Shown here in pieces: positions 1-8,706 of a stretch of DNA of 25,886 nucleotides. The position numbers were made by a program, and so were the translations under genes. Origin of the DNA: Chara braunii (Eukaryota > Streptophyta > Charophyceae > Charales > Characeae). Under the pieces are notes generated by a model, which ran no database searches, had not been told where the DNA came from, and saw only the letters and a list, made by a program, of their open reading frames with translations. Position 1 is the first letter of the stretch. Each line of letters begins with the position of its first letter. The DNA lies in contig BFEA01000164.1 of assembly GCA_003427395.1 (NCBI GenBank), positions 1,535,920 through 1,561,805 on the forward strand, written 5' to 3'.

Positions 1-163
1 CCAACAACACCCTCCCCCCACAACCCAAAACCCCCCAAACGAAACTTCTCTGTTCAAAGTTTTCTTTGCGGATTCAAGGAGATCTCAGCAAGCGCAGTCC
101 AACCATGTTTCAAAAAATAGAAAATAAAAAAATTGACCCACTTTTGGGCCCAGCTGGAATTCC

Positions 164-187
164 GGTTGGACCACCAGGGGTCCAACC
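164..187. repeat. 9-bp perfect inverted repeat
   Basis: GGTTGGACC (164-172) and GGTCCAACC (179-187) are exact reverse complements around a 6-bp spacer. A further GGTCCAACCAG copy lies at 194-204. I see no gene or other structure in the surrounding 1-600 stretch apart from CA-rich patches near 430-445. A chance or degraded transposon end is possible. Confidence 0.6.
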
Positions 188-615
188 AGGCCCGGTCCAA
201 CCAGCCGGTTGCCAGCACAGCCCTGATCGCAAGCATGTGGTTTAAGGGACATTCAATCACCCCACCGGCAAATTGGAAGCAAGAGACAAGTTACTTGAAA
301 GGGAGAAGTGCTCAATAAATGAAGCTTGGGGGACATCCTATTGGAGAGGCAAAATATCAAGAATCAATATTGTAATTTTAAAGTACTTTGACAGTCCTGC
401 AATGATTCACAAGTCAGTCACCCTCAACCTCGCACACACACGCAATGAGCATCCAGCCACTCACGCTTGGGACCAATACCCGAGACACAAGAATCGCACG
501 AGAGATGGGAATGCAAATTATCTTTATTATACAAAGAAAATGTTCATGTCTCTTGCGGTCCTTGCTGCTCACACAGACTCATTTTCCAACCAGGTATGTA
601 ACCGCCTACAGTTCT

Positions 616-668
616 CCCTCTCTCTCTCTCTTCTCTCCTGCCTTGCATTGCTATGCCTTACTGTCTCA

Positions 669-743
<75 letters not shown>
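616..743. repeat. (CT)n microsatellite, two blocks
   Basis: A short CT-rich block (616-636) and a long uninterrupted CT run (about 672-743, roughly 36 dinucleotides) are each followed by the same CTGCCTTG sequence. The block and its flank therefore look duplicated, probably by slippage. Serine/leucine repeat reading frames across this run are artefacts of the dinucleotide. Confidence 0.95.
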
Positions 744-745
<2 letters not shown>

Positions 746-1600
746 GCCTTGGATCGCTCCTTGAATACACCCGCTCAGTTCAGACTCAGACCTTGGCCAC
801 TATGGCCTCCCTGCTTCCCTATCACTACCCTATCTATGGCTGTCGTCGACGCTGCCTTCTTCTTTGACCGTTGTCTTTCCCAAGTCGCTTGGTCACACAA
901 GCAGCAGCAGCGCTCGAGTGAACCACTGTGTCCGCTGCTGCACTGTAGCAGGTAAATATAGTAATTGGACTCGGCTTGGCCTGCCTCAAACCGGTACCGG
1001 TGTTAGGCGGCTCTAGCCTTACACCGCCCTTTACTTCCTTGATGATAACACTTGGCGAGAACCAGATCTAGTTGTTTTACCTGACAGGATCGCAGCCGAC
1101 ATCGAAGAAATGTGATATCAGATCCACGCCACAGGTGTCGGGGCCGAGGCGTCAGGAAAAAGTGGAACCACAAACTCTGAATGAGCATTCTTCTATGGAT
1201 ACTATAGAGGCCTATCGCTGACAAGACATAAAAGCACGACTACGACAGAGGAAATGTCAAAGGCTCCAGATGAGCAACAAGAGCGAAAAGGCCGAGCTCA
1301 CACTGGTGCAAGGCGATGAGCCTGACAAGAGAGAGCGCAGGGCTCTTGAGACAAGCCTTCAAGCAAATTAAGGGGCGAAAACACTCGGAGTTCACCACGG
1401 GTTCGAGATAAGAGGAAACCGCTGCGCGGACATGCTTGGGGCCTTGACATTCGGACTGTAAGTGAGGCCTGAAGAGGGGCTGCAACCTAAGATTGAGAAA
1501 AGGGGCCTCAGGCCGTAAAATTATTAATTTCGGGATCTGGGCCCTGCGGAAATTGGTGAAGCCTTGGTACCTTTCACGTGGGGAGCGCTGAAGCCTGGAC
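744..1600. other. Unassigned non-coding stretch
   Basis: No reading frame here looks like a recognisable protein, and I see no RNA gene. A short CAGCAGCAGC run lies at 901-910. At 1111-1124 the plus strand resembles an initiator-tRNA primer-binding site, but no LTR or gag was found to support it. This is probably decayed transposon DNA. Confidence 0.4.
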
Positions 1601-1755
1601 AGGCTCGGGCTTAGGCTTGGAAAAAGCCCTGGTACCGGGGCGCTGCAAAAGGCCCGGTACCCGACAAAAAGGATCCCTTCGCTGGAAACCATCCGGGGGG
1701 CCAAATAGGCCCGGGCATAGGCTCGGAGGGAGCCATGGTACTAGGGCGCTGCAAC
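1601..1755 (+). repeat. Imperfect ~50-bp direct repeat with KpnI-type inverted repeat
   Basis: The segments at 1601-1650 and about 1708-1755 match in order: a GGCTCGGGC/GGCCCGGGC block, an AGCC-TGGTAC block and GGGCGCTGCAA. They lie about 107 bp apart. Within and after the first copy, GGTACCGGGGC (1631-1641) and GCCCGGTACC (1652-1661) form an inverted repeat with one bulged G. Position just upstream of a TATA box (1816) would fit repeated promoter or LTR U3 sequence, but that is inference. Confidence 0.5.
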
Positions 1756-1815
1756 TTGTCGGCGGCCTCGGAGCATGCGGAAGCTGAGGCTCACTTCGAT
1801 AAGGGCCCAACAAAC

Positions 1816-1823
1816 TATATAAG
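1816..1823 (+). promoter_or_regulatory. TATA-box-like TATATAAG
   Basis: TATATAAG stands in a GC-rich surrounding, a context in which a TATA box is conspicuous. No downstream gene is recognised, so it may be the promoter of an old LTR or a chance match. Confidence 0.35.
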
Positions 1824-2097
1824 CCCAACAGGGCTCGGGATCGGGACACTTGTGGAGGCGCACGAAGCTGGGCCAGGCGTGCTAGCTCACGAAGCAGCCT
1901 GGGACTTGGAACTGGCGCACGTGCTGGCGCACTAGGGAAGTCCGCGGGAGAGGCGCACTGAAGCGAGGGAGCTACAAGGAACAAGGGGGACACAGAGGAA
2001 GAGGAGGCTGACACAAAGGCGGTGCACTCCGTTGCCGCGTCTGGTCGAAGCCAACGCGCGCATCCGCGCACAGTCGGGGTGGTTGCACTCAACAAGA

Positions 2098-2460
2098 CGC
2101 GCGCCCACACACGGCTAGGGGAGGTCGCGCGAGGCAGTGCACGCACCCGCGAATGATCGAGGTGGTCGTGGGCAACAACGCGCACACCCGCACACACTAC
2201 CGAGCCCCCGCGCGTACACACGTGTGCACACGTGCTCAAATGGAGAGCTCAGTTCACGCCCGCGTGCGCACCCGCGCATGTACCTGCGCAGAGTTCTGCG
2301 CGGTAGGGTTGGAGTGTGCCCACACGCGCGCTCGCACAGCAGCAGGGAGGAGGCGGCACACAGAACCAACGCACCCAGCCCAATTATAAGCACATGTGCG
2401 AGTGCACAGACACGCGCCCAGTCGGGTCAGTGTGCGCAAGCGCATAGGCGCATGACAACG
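2098..2460. repeat. GC-rich alternating purine-pyrimidine tract
   Basis: The stretch is dominated by CGCGCACAC/CGTGTGCAC-type runs, for example around 2178-2232 and 2258-2284. Several frames are open on both strands with His/Ala/Arg/Thr-rich translations typical of dinucleotide composition, so I do not call genes. Alternating CG/CA steps are the class of sequence known to favour Z-DNA. Confidence 0.65.
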
Positions 2461-2527
2461 GGAAGCCCAATTCGACTTTGCACCCGCTCGCACGGACTTT
2501 GGATGTGGACCGGGCCTTTGGACGCAA

Positions 2528-2689
2528 ACCTGGACTTAGGGTGCGGACGTGCGGACCTGGACTTAGGGCGCGGACCTGCGGACCGGGACGTAGGGCGCGG
2601 ACCTGCAGACCTGGATTTAGGGCACGGACCTGCGGACCTGGACTTAGGGCGCGGACCGGTGGACCTGGACTTTAGGTGTGAACCAGCGG
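2528..2689 (+). repeat. 27-bp minisatellite, six copies
   Basis: Six head-to-tail copies of a 27-bp unit start at 2528, 2555, 2582, 2609, 2636 and 2663, with a few substitutions per copy and no length change. Because 27 is a multiple of three, the copies read as nine-residue repeats (core DLDLGRGPA) inside a 251-codon open frame at 2137-2892. The rest of that frame is composition-driven, with no recognisable domain and no supporting gene structure. I treat it as a minisatellite rather than a gene. More degenerate GGGACTTTGG-like repeats continue to about 2880. Confidence 0.9.
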
Positions 2690-3990
2690 GATCGGGACTT
2701 CGGATGTGGAGAGACGAACTAAGACATTGGGACTATTTTCTGGTCAGGCCGGGACCTTTGGGCCGGACTGTGACCTTGGATCAAGCCGGGGCATTTTGGA
2801 ACAAGTCGGGACTTTGGGAACAGGCTGGGACTACGGGACTCAGGTACGAACAGACCGGGACATCGAAACTGGGTAGAGATAACAGGACATAAGCGAAAGG
2901 ATAACCGTGATCCGGGCAACGGATCCGGACTCTAGGCGAGCAGCATGACTTTAAAGTTGGGACCACAAAATTTAAACTCGACGGGACACGAACGAGGGTT
3001 TCGAATGGGACCGCGAGCTTATTGACAAGGCCGTGGGACTCTATTGACCAGGGGACTACAGAACCTCGACTTTACTAACCGTGCACTACGAGGCACGGGC
3101 AGGAACGTCATTGATTGATAAAGGACGACCGGACACGCAGCGGAGCCTAGTCTGGGCTTGGATGGACTGAACTTGATTTGGAAACCGCCTCGAAGCCACG
3201 CTTCGTCAGAACTCCAGTCGGGTGGTGACAAGAGATTTTCGACACGGTATGGTAAAGCTTGGTCTCGAGTTGTGGCCTCAATGGGCCCGAGAGTCTACAT
3301 CAGATACTGAGAGCTCCAGTGCGGTCCCATGGGACCAGCGGGCCCGTTATCGGCGACACCCAATAGGGAGAAGAATACGTCGGAGGTTGTTTGTGCGGTT
3401 TGTGGGAACTCAAACAAATTTTCCTGACACAGACATAGTACCCGTTTTTGGGACTGGATGCAGTGCATCAGACCCCATTGTTTTGGATCGAGTAAAATGT
3501 TTTATTTGTTCCTTCCAACGACTTGTCTACAAGTTTCGTGGCTTTGCCGCCCTCACTTGTTGTGCTGACTTGTTTCCTTGATGAGACAAAGGGGACTTTC
3601 TCTACAGGTTACAAGAGCCCTGACCGACCCTCCCGTGGGTGACAGACGTGAGAGATACAGGGATCGATCGGCATGTCGGAAGATCACTTCTTCCGGTGGA
3701 CACCAGTCAGCCGCGGCCTGTCTGTTGCAATCATTTTGTCGATCCGGTACCTTCTGGACTTCGTGGGACGCTCTGCAATTTTGTCGACTTGAGACTGGAC
3801 TTGGACTTTCTGGACTTGGACTTTCTGGACTCTTCCGTGGGGTACTGCACTGACTGTACAACGACTCAACCTTCCAGACTTTTCTGTCCGGTACCGGAGC
3901 GACTGCACATCCACTTGACGTCTCTGGATGCCCCTAATTGGGCCTACTTTATTGGAACCACAGACTTGGTACTTTGACCTTGGGGGTTTG
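2690..3990. other. Unassigned, probably decayed LTR DNA left of Gyp-B
   Basis: This is the position where a 3' LTR of the minus-strand Gyp-B element should lie, directly left of its polypurine tract at 4024-4038. I could not pair it by eye with sequence right of the Gyp-B gag, so the LTR call is positional only. No protein domain was recognised in any frame. It contains a short tandem repeat at 3796-3831. Confidence 0.35.
3796..3831. repeat. 15-bp tandem repeat, about 2.4 copies
   Basis: TGGACTTGGACTTTC occurs at 3796-3810 and exactly again at 3811-3825, followed by a partial copy. It lies in the presumed Gyp-B 3' LTR. Confidence 0.85.
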
Positions 3991-4023
3991 GTGTTGGGCT
4001 TTCAGGGGTCTGCATAGTGAAAT

Positions 4024-4038
4024 CCTTTCACTCCCACC
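4024..4038 (-). other. Polypurine tract of Gyp-B (plus-strand primer site)
   Basis: Read on the minus strand this is GGTGGGAGTGAAAGG, placed just after the remnants of the chromodomain frame. The same motif in the same place (10764-10780) ends Gyp-A. In LTR retrotransposons the polypurine tract primes second-strand DNA synthesis and sits directly before the 3' LTR. Match between the two elements supports the call. Confidence 0.55.
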
Positions 4039-4073
4039 GACCTAATTCCCATGTCCTTCGAGAAAAACACATA

Positions 4074-4330
4074 TTTACCTATCTGTAATATTGATCCCTT
4101 TTCACGCCCTTTCATAATAGGAAACGATATCGGGCGCAGGCTATGTAAGCTCGTCCCTTGTGAATCAGCGATCTTCTTTAGGCTCTTGGTATGCAAATCT
4201 AACTTTGTATTGTTGCTGGGGTGGTCCCCTTCGTCCTGACCGGTAAACATCTTCAGCTACGATTCTGTCAATATCATACCTACCATCCATATCAGGCGGG
4301 GTCATTGATCTTCATGACGGGAACCCATCA
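4074..4330 (-). pseudogene. pol: Chromodomain-like integrase tail, Gyp-B left part
   Basis: Reading the minus strand leftward from about 4310, one frame gives a DGRYDIDRIV-type start and a KVRFAYQE strand, then TGA at about 4170, and continues with a recognisable APDIV..YER helix broken by two more stops. The pattern matches the intact-looking tail at 10903-11030 in Gyp-A. Chromodomains on gypsy integrases are known to guide insertion into particular chromatin. This one is non-functional as it stands. Confidence 0.6.
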
Positions 4331-4574
4331 GTGGTCGTATAGGGGAGTAGGTTGCACGCATGGAAAACGGGATGAGTGTACAGATGCAGCGGAATCTTTA
4401 TTGTGTAGGAGGGACCGTTCGCATCCCCAACGACGTCGAGAACTTGCCAAGGCCCTCTATAAGCAGGCAACAACTTCTGTGATATGCCTTCCTCGGAGAT
4501 CCTTGGAGAGGAATTCCTTGGACTTGACCCAGACTATGTCACCTACAGCGAACTGCGACGATCTGCGGTGCTTA

Positions 4575-4925
4575 TTAGCTTGTTCTATCATCTGATGCTC
4601 GACCTTTTTTTATGTTCTCGATCACACATTTCAAGTCCTTCTCGTGCTGTTTGGCAAATTCCCTTGTACCGGGCGGTAACCTTTGAATCTGGTCCGGGTT
4701 TAGATAGTCTATAGGCCGACTAGGATGCCATCCTTTGTGCAGCCCGTTACGCATCTGGGATGTAGCTAAGTGCACCGGGGTGTTGTACGCACTTGTGTCC
4801 CAATCCTTTTGGTCTGGTCTAATGTACATCTGTAGCACCTGCTGCAGCTGCTTGCTCATCATTTCACCGTTAGTCTCGAGGTGTCGGCCTAACAACATGG
4901 TCAATTTAGACACGTACACTTTCAT
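4575..4925 (-). pseudogene. pol: Integrase core end and C-terminal region, Gyp-B left part
   Basis: The 116-codon frame begins after a stop in the middle of the core. It carries the catalytic glutamate in the LETNGE motif (usually HPETNGQTE), the QQVLQMYIRPDQ helix, and the RLPPGTREFAKQHEKDL region that links core and C-terminal domain. About eight residues before the AYNTPVHL motif are deleted compared with Gyp-A (20088-20276). It supplies the length standard that shows how Gyp-A was interrupted. Downstream, the frame breaks near 4575 and integrase C-terminal sequence continues in other frames to about 4330. Confidence 0.85.
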
Positions 4926-5003
4926 CAGTTGCTGCTAGTGCTCACCCGTAAATCTAGTGTCACAATCACTAACTATGGTCAAGGGGTGCCCATAGTCCTT
5001 GAC

Positions 5004-5345
5004 CTAGTGGCTAAAGAACTCGCTAATCACTAACTCAGTCTTTGCCTGGGAAGGCAACGGAACGAAAGCAGCAAACTTCCCAAATCTATCTACTATGACC
5101 ATCAGTTGACTTTTATCGTTCTTCGTGTCCATGAAATCGATTGACACGCACTCGCCGGGGCCTGATGGAATAGGCAGGGGTTTCAGCAGTCCTAGGGGAG
5201 GCTGCGTGAAACTTTTGTTCCGCTGACAGACTTTGCACCTTGGATATACGTGATAAAGTCGTGTTTCATACCAGGCCATGTGTAGGACCGGAGGAGAGTC
5301 GCATATGTCTTCCTCAAACCAAAATGTCCTTCGGTGTCGTGGCAA
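5004..5345 (-). pseudogene. pol: Integrase zinc-finger end and first half of catalytic core, Gyp-B left part
   Basis: The frame contains the CKVC pair of the HHCC zinc-binding domain followed by QRNK, then VSIDFMD with the first catalytic aspartate, VIVDRF and a FVPLPSQAKTELV strand-helix region. It stops at 5004-5006 where a tryptophan codon is expected (HW becomes H-stop). The second catalytic aspartate motif, IVSD, is still readable just after the stop. Confidence 0.88.
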
Positions 5346-5566
5346 TCCACTAAGACCAGGCTACGAATCTCCTCATCATTCAGGATGCACAGCCTGTCGT
5401 TCCTGTCAGTCTTCTCAAACAACAGTCCGTCGGTCATTCGGTAACTCAGGACTTCATGAGGCGCGGTCTGTACTTTCTTAATCAGGTCGCTATGGACGGA
5501 ATCCTTTGCGTATGCAGCTTGAATTTTCTGTTGCAGGTTGGTACTTGCATCTTGGTATGTCACCAT
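5192..5566 (-). pseudogene. pol: RNase H-integrase linker and HH half of HHCC domain, Gyp-B left part
   Basis: The frame runs from the linker (NLQQKIQAAYAKD, DGLLFEKTDRNDRLC) into the HDTEGHFG motif, which gives the two zinc-binding histidines, and WPGMKHD. The matching cysteine pair lies in another frame (5004-5345), so a frameshift of the HHCC domain occurred near 5230-5290. The linker is closely similar to Gyp-A (20514-20900) and unlike the right part of Gyp-B. Confidence 0.85.
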
Positions 5567-5569
5567 TGC

Positions 5570-5703
5570 ACCAAAACAATATGCCCCCTACTGAAGGCAT
5601 CGACTTCGACGTTATACTTGCCTTTGATTGGCTTTAGCTCAAAGTCAAATTGGTCGTCCTCGACAACCCACCTTGTCAATTTAGGGGTCATTCGAGCCTG
5701 TCC
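5570..5703 (-). pseudogene. pol: Orphan RNase H C-terminus, Gyp-B left part
   Basis: Reading leftward from 5703, the minus strand gives ARMTPKLTRW, then DFELKPIKGKYNV and VDAFSR. This is the last strand and final catalytic aspartate region of a gypsy RNase H. A second, different copy of the same region (YDFEPQYLKGEY, VVDALSRR) lies at about 6235-6330. Two copies of the RNase H end in one pol cannot come from a single element, so 5703 is a truncation or recombination point. Confidence 0.75.
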
Positions 5704-6043
5704 AAGGGAAAATGAGCAATAGCGAACTTCAGAAATCAAACAACATCATACACATGAGACCAGATAGTCGTGACCTCGAACTAATAGCAGAATTCCATCA
5801 CGGGTTCCACCAAATAAGAACACAGCAAGAGCTCATAATTGACAATGTTGCAAATAGTCTCATCATCATCAACGAAGCACCAATGTCGATATCCTATATG
5901 GCGCTCGACGCCCAGACTACAGATGGCAGATCCTATCTAGCCTAATCTACAATGTCGTCGATGACGTCAACAGCTCCTTGAAGTACGAGCAGATCTCGAC
6001 CAATGCCATACGCTCCAAGCACCAGGTATGTCTCTCGTATCAC
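5704..6043. other. Unrelated DNA between the two Gyp-B parts
   Basis: About 340 bp do not read as gypsy pol on either strand. A 77-codon plus-strand frame (5712-5945) is open, with ordinary amino-acid composition (IIHMRPDSRD, EFHHGF, MSISYMALDA). I do not recognise it, and it could be a fragment of another element or chance. No terminal repeats or target duplications were found at its edges. Confidence 0.5.
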
Positions 6044-6424
6044 TCACAACCCGGCCTTCTCAAGGAACAACAAGTCGTTGACCAACTCGAACTCGGCAGA
6101 AGTCACTTTGTGCTTCGCCTCGAGTTTGTGAATGATCTCAGACATAAACGGATCCTTGCGATAGGTTTCCACCAAAGCGCGAATTACATCGTCCGCAAGC
6201 CCGAACTCAGTAATCAGCACACCAGAGATATCAGGCCTACGTGATAAGGCATCAACAACTTTATTGTACTCCCCCTTCAGATACTGGGGTTCAAAGTCAT
6301 ACGGTTCAACAACTTCGATCCAGCGCTTCAAGGCATTAGAAAGTATTGGCTGGGTTCTCATCCACTTCAGGGGCTGATGATCAGTCTTGACGATGAAGAA
6401 CCTCCCAAGAGGTAATGTCTCCAA
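6044..6424 (-). pseudogene. pol: RNase H C-terminal half, Gyp-B right part
   Basis: The frame shows FIVKTDHQPLKW with a catalytic aspartate, the YDFEPQYLKGEYNKVVDALS strand with the last acidic residue, and the start of the linker to integrase. It overlaps the preceding RNase H frame by about 60 bases in a different phase, so a frameshift lies near 6367-6424. RNase H removes RNA from the RNA-DNA hybrid during reverse transcription. Confidence 0.9.
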
Positions 6425-6732
6425 TGGGTCAGTGCCTTGTAAATCACGTAGAGCTCTTTCTCATAAGTGGACTTAGCCAACTTCTGAGACGGCATCTTTT
6501 TGGACATGTACTCGACTGGCCTCAACTTCGGCCCCTCCTGCTGCGTGAGCACGACACCAAGGCCATATTGTTTGGCATCTGTGGTCACTATGAACGGCTT
6601 GTCAGGATCAGAAAGTTTTAAGACCTCATGGTGTGTCAACGCATGCTTCAGATGTTTGAAAGCAGCCTCACACCTGTCTGTCCACTCCCACGGGGTGTCA
6701 AGGCGAGTCAGGTCAGTCATAGGGGTGGCCAC
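6367..6732 (-). pseudogene. pol: RNase H N-terminal half, Gyp-B right part
   Basis: The frame starts at the RT connection region (ATPMTDLTR) and carries FIVTTDAKQYGLGVVL with the first catalytic aspartate and STYEKELY with the catalytic glutamate, then WRHYLLG. Both motifs match the gypsy RNase H consensus. Just upstream (about 6740-6785), FLGMTF-stop-YRNF shows a nonsense codon in the RT thumb. Confidence 0.92.
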
Positions 6733-6910
6733 TATACTATAGTTTTTAACAAAGTTACGGTATTAGAAGGTCATCCCTAAGAAAGACCTCATCTCCTCAC
6801 AGACTGAGGACGCGGTCAGTCACGAATGCTGGCCACCTTCGCGTCTCGGGCTTCAAACCCTCCGCAGAAATCTCATGACCCAAGTACAAGGTCCGGGTGC
6901 GACCAAACTC

Positions 6911-7660
6911 TCATTTCTCCCCGTTGATCTTGAACTTGTGCTGCCGAAGGAGACTGAGGACTTTGTCTAAGTGCGCAACTTGCTCCTCGACAGTCCTACT
7001 AAAAATAAGTATGTCATCGAGGTACACGATGACAAACTTATCCAAGTAGTTATGAAAGATCCGATTCATAGTGTGTTGAAATATGCCAAGAGCATTGCAG
7101 AGGCCGAAAAGCATCACCACAAACTCGTGCACACCGTACCTGGTTTGAAATGCGATTTTGTGTTGATCCTCGGGACGAATTGCAATCTGATGGTACTAGG
7201 ACTTCAGATCTATATTACTGAAGTACCGGCACCCTTGCACTCTATCTAGCAAGTCATCAATGCGCGGTAGGGGCTCTCGGTTCTTGACAGTAATGTCATT
7301 GAGGCCCCTATAGTCAATACACATCCTCAGACTTCCCCCCTTTTTCGGCACAAATAAGACTGGAGATCCGTAAGGGGAGACACTCGGTCGGATCCAACCC
7401 TTCTCTACGAGTTCCTTGAGTTGCCGGCGAAGCTCACCAAGCTCGCCTGGAGACATCCGATAGATCCTACCCTTTGGGATGCTAGACCCTGGGATAATCT
7501 TTATTGCGTGGACGACCTCCCTCTCAACAACCCCTTTCGGCTCTTCAAATAGATCAGGGTATTTAGCAACTACTCCCCCTATCTCCGGCGATACCCTCCT
7601 CCAGATTTTGCTTTTAATAGTTATAGAACATGGTCGCACGCATGCATCCGTAAGACTCAA
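6911..7660 (-). pseudogene. pol: Reverse transcriptase, Gyp-B right part
   Basis: One phase is open from 7660 to 6911 except for a TAG at 7196-7198. Before it come [48 protein letters not shown] (first catalytic aspartate region is FSNIDLKS) and PLPRIDDL. After it come VVMLFGLCNA, FQHTMNRIF and IVYLDDILIFS with the YLDD catalytic pair intact. The stop replaces the residue after IDLKS. These are the classic gypsy RT blocks and the strongest protein match in this part. Confidence 0.94.
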
Positions 7661-7895
7661 TCAGACTACTAGCTTTGAACTTACGTAATCTGGAGGTCCC
7701 CCCACCAAGCAAAGTGTGTTTGGCCACTTTTCGGTCCCAGTCAAACTGGGGTTGTGCAACGGAGAGGTAGTACATAGCTAAGAAGATATCCATTGGGAGA
7801 TCATCGCTCACTAGGTACGAAACGCAATGTCTCAGTTCCCCTACCGCGTACGGGAAACAACACTCAACGTTCTGAAGGTAGTCGTGGTCTACCAT
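7614..7895 (-). pseudogene. pol: Protease C-terminus and protease-RT linker, Gyp-B right part
   Basis: The frame carries MDIFLAMYYLSVAQPQFDWD, corresponding to the DIVLGMDWL...FDW block that follows the aspartic protease domain in gypsy elements, then KHTLLGGG. The usual GMDW is AMYY here. It is separated from the protease active-site region (7953-8030) by stops and frame changes. Confidence 0.8.
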
Positions 7896-7952
7896 GCGCT
7901 ATTTGTTGGCACAGGTTGACTCTAGAGGTCGACTCAGGCGCTACACTTGCCC

Positions 7953-8423
7953 CTATAAGCACAGCCTCTCAACGCACTCGCGACTAATGAAGTTCCTAGT
8001 CGAGCAAGTGTTATAATAGGCCTCAACCTTATGGCCGCCGATGACTGCCTCACCGACGAACACCTCACTCCAAGGGGCTTTTGCCAATGTCGTCCAAGAA
8101 GCTAGCAGGTCTGATTTGGACCACTCCTCCTCTAGCTCCTCTAAGGACTCAAACACATTCATCGAACAAAGGCTCGATGGGTTTGAATGTGTTTGCGGGA
8201 CGACGATGAAGTCAGTAGCTTGGGCCATCTCTCGAGATGGTGAGAGTGTGTCCACCACCTCGACCCGAGTGGGCACTGACCTCAACCATGTGTCGAGGTC
8301 TTCGCCCCTCTTGTCCCCTGTGAAGGGTTTAGGAGCAGTGATGACCGTCTTTGGAACCCACTGACTTTGCCCCAGCACTTGTCCCCCTCCAGGCTGTGGA
8401 CCCTGGGGACCAGGCTGCTGCAC
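7953..8423 (-). pseudogene. gag: Collapsed gag joined to protease, Gyp-B right part
   Basis: The 156-codon frame starts P/Q/G-rich, reads PKPFTGDKRGEDLDTWLRSV (the start of the gag capsid-like domain), and then passes in frame to AVIGGHKVEAYYNTCSTRNF and ISRECVERL, which is the protease active-site region. Nearly the whole capsid domain and the zinc knuckle, which lie between these in Gyp-A, are missing, so this is an internal deletion of several hundred codons. The protease motif expected as D-S/T-G reads N-T-C, so the catalytic aspartate is gone. Confidence 0.75.
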
Positions 8424-8706
8424 TATCTGCTGCTGGGGCTGTGTACCCTACGGCTGTGCAAGCTGCGAGACAGCAGGCTGCCCGCTTACGGCAACCTGCG
8501 ATGGAGGTTGGGAAAACAATGTTTGTACACGAATCTGTACACTAAGACCTGCTGAGAACCCGCCTGTTAAAGGCATACCCAGGGAAACGGGCTGGACCGA
8601 TGATGGAGCTGTATATGGGGATACCCCCAGTTATCGGTGGGACAAAAGGAGGAGGATGTACAACGGGCCAGACACCGGGCCCAGACTGCGATGGTACGGC
8701 CTGCAC

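Larger units (their letters stand above)
4024..5703 (-). mobile_element. Gyp-B left part: 5'-truncated Ty3/gypsy element (RNase H end, integrase, chromodomain)
   Basis: Sense order on the minus strand is: end of RNase H (5703-5570), RNase H-integrase linker, integrase HHCC zinc-binding domain, catalytic core, integrase C-terminus and chromodomain-like tail, then polypurine tract. Chromodomain-bearing Ty3/gypsy elements have this order. It is decayed, with several stops and frame changes. Similarity to gypsy pol starts abruptly at about 5703, so gag, protease, RT and most of RNase H are missing. The 6044-9294 part is not its own 5' half, because that part repeats the RNase H C-terminus. Confidence 0.85.

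Noticed and set aside
273-955. Serine/leucine-repeat proteins across the CT microsatellite
   Set aside because: Every frame of a (CT)n run is open; this is an artefact.
1111-1124. Possible initiator-tRNA primer-binding site (TGATATCAGATCCA) on the plus strand
   Set aside because: It matches TGGTATCAGAGCCA at 12 of 14 positions, but no LTR end, gag or pol follows on the plus strand.
2137-2892. 251-codon plus-strand frame as a host gene
   Set aside because: The first half is composition-driven by a CG/CA tract and the second half is the 27-bp minisatellite. No domain, splice or start evidence.
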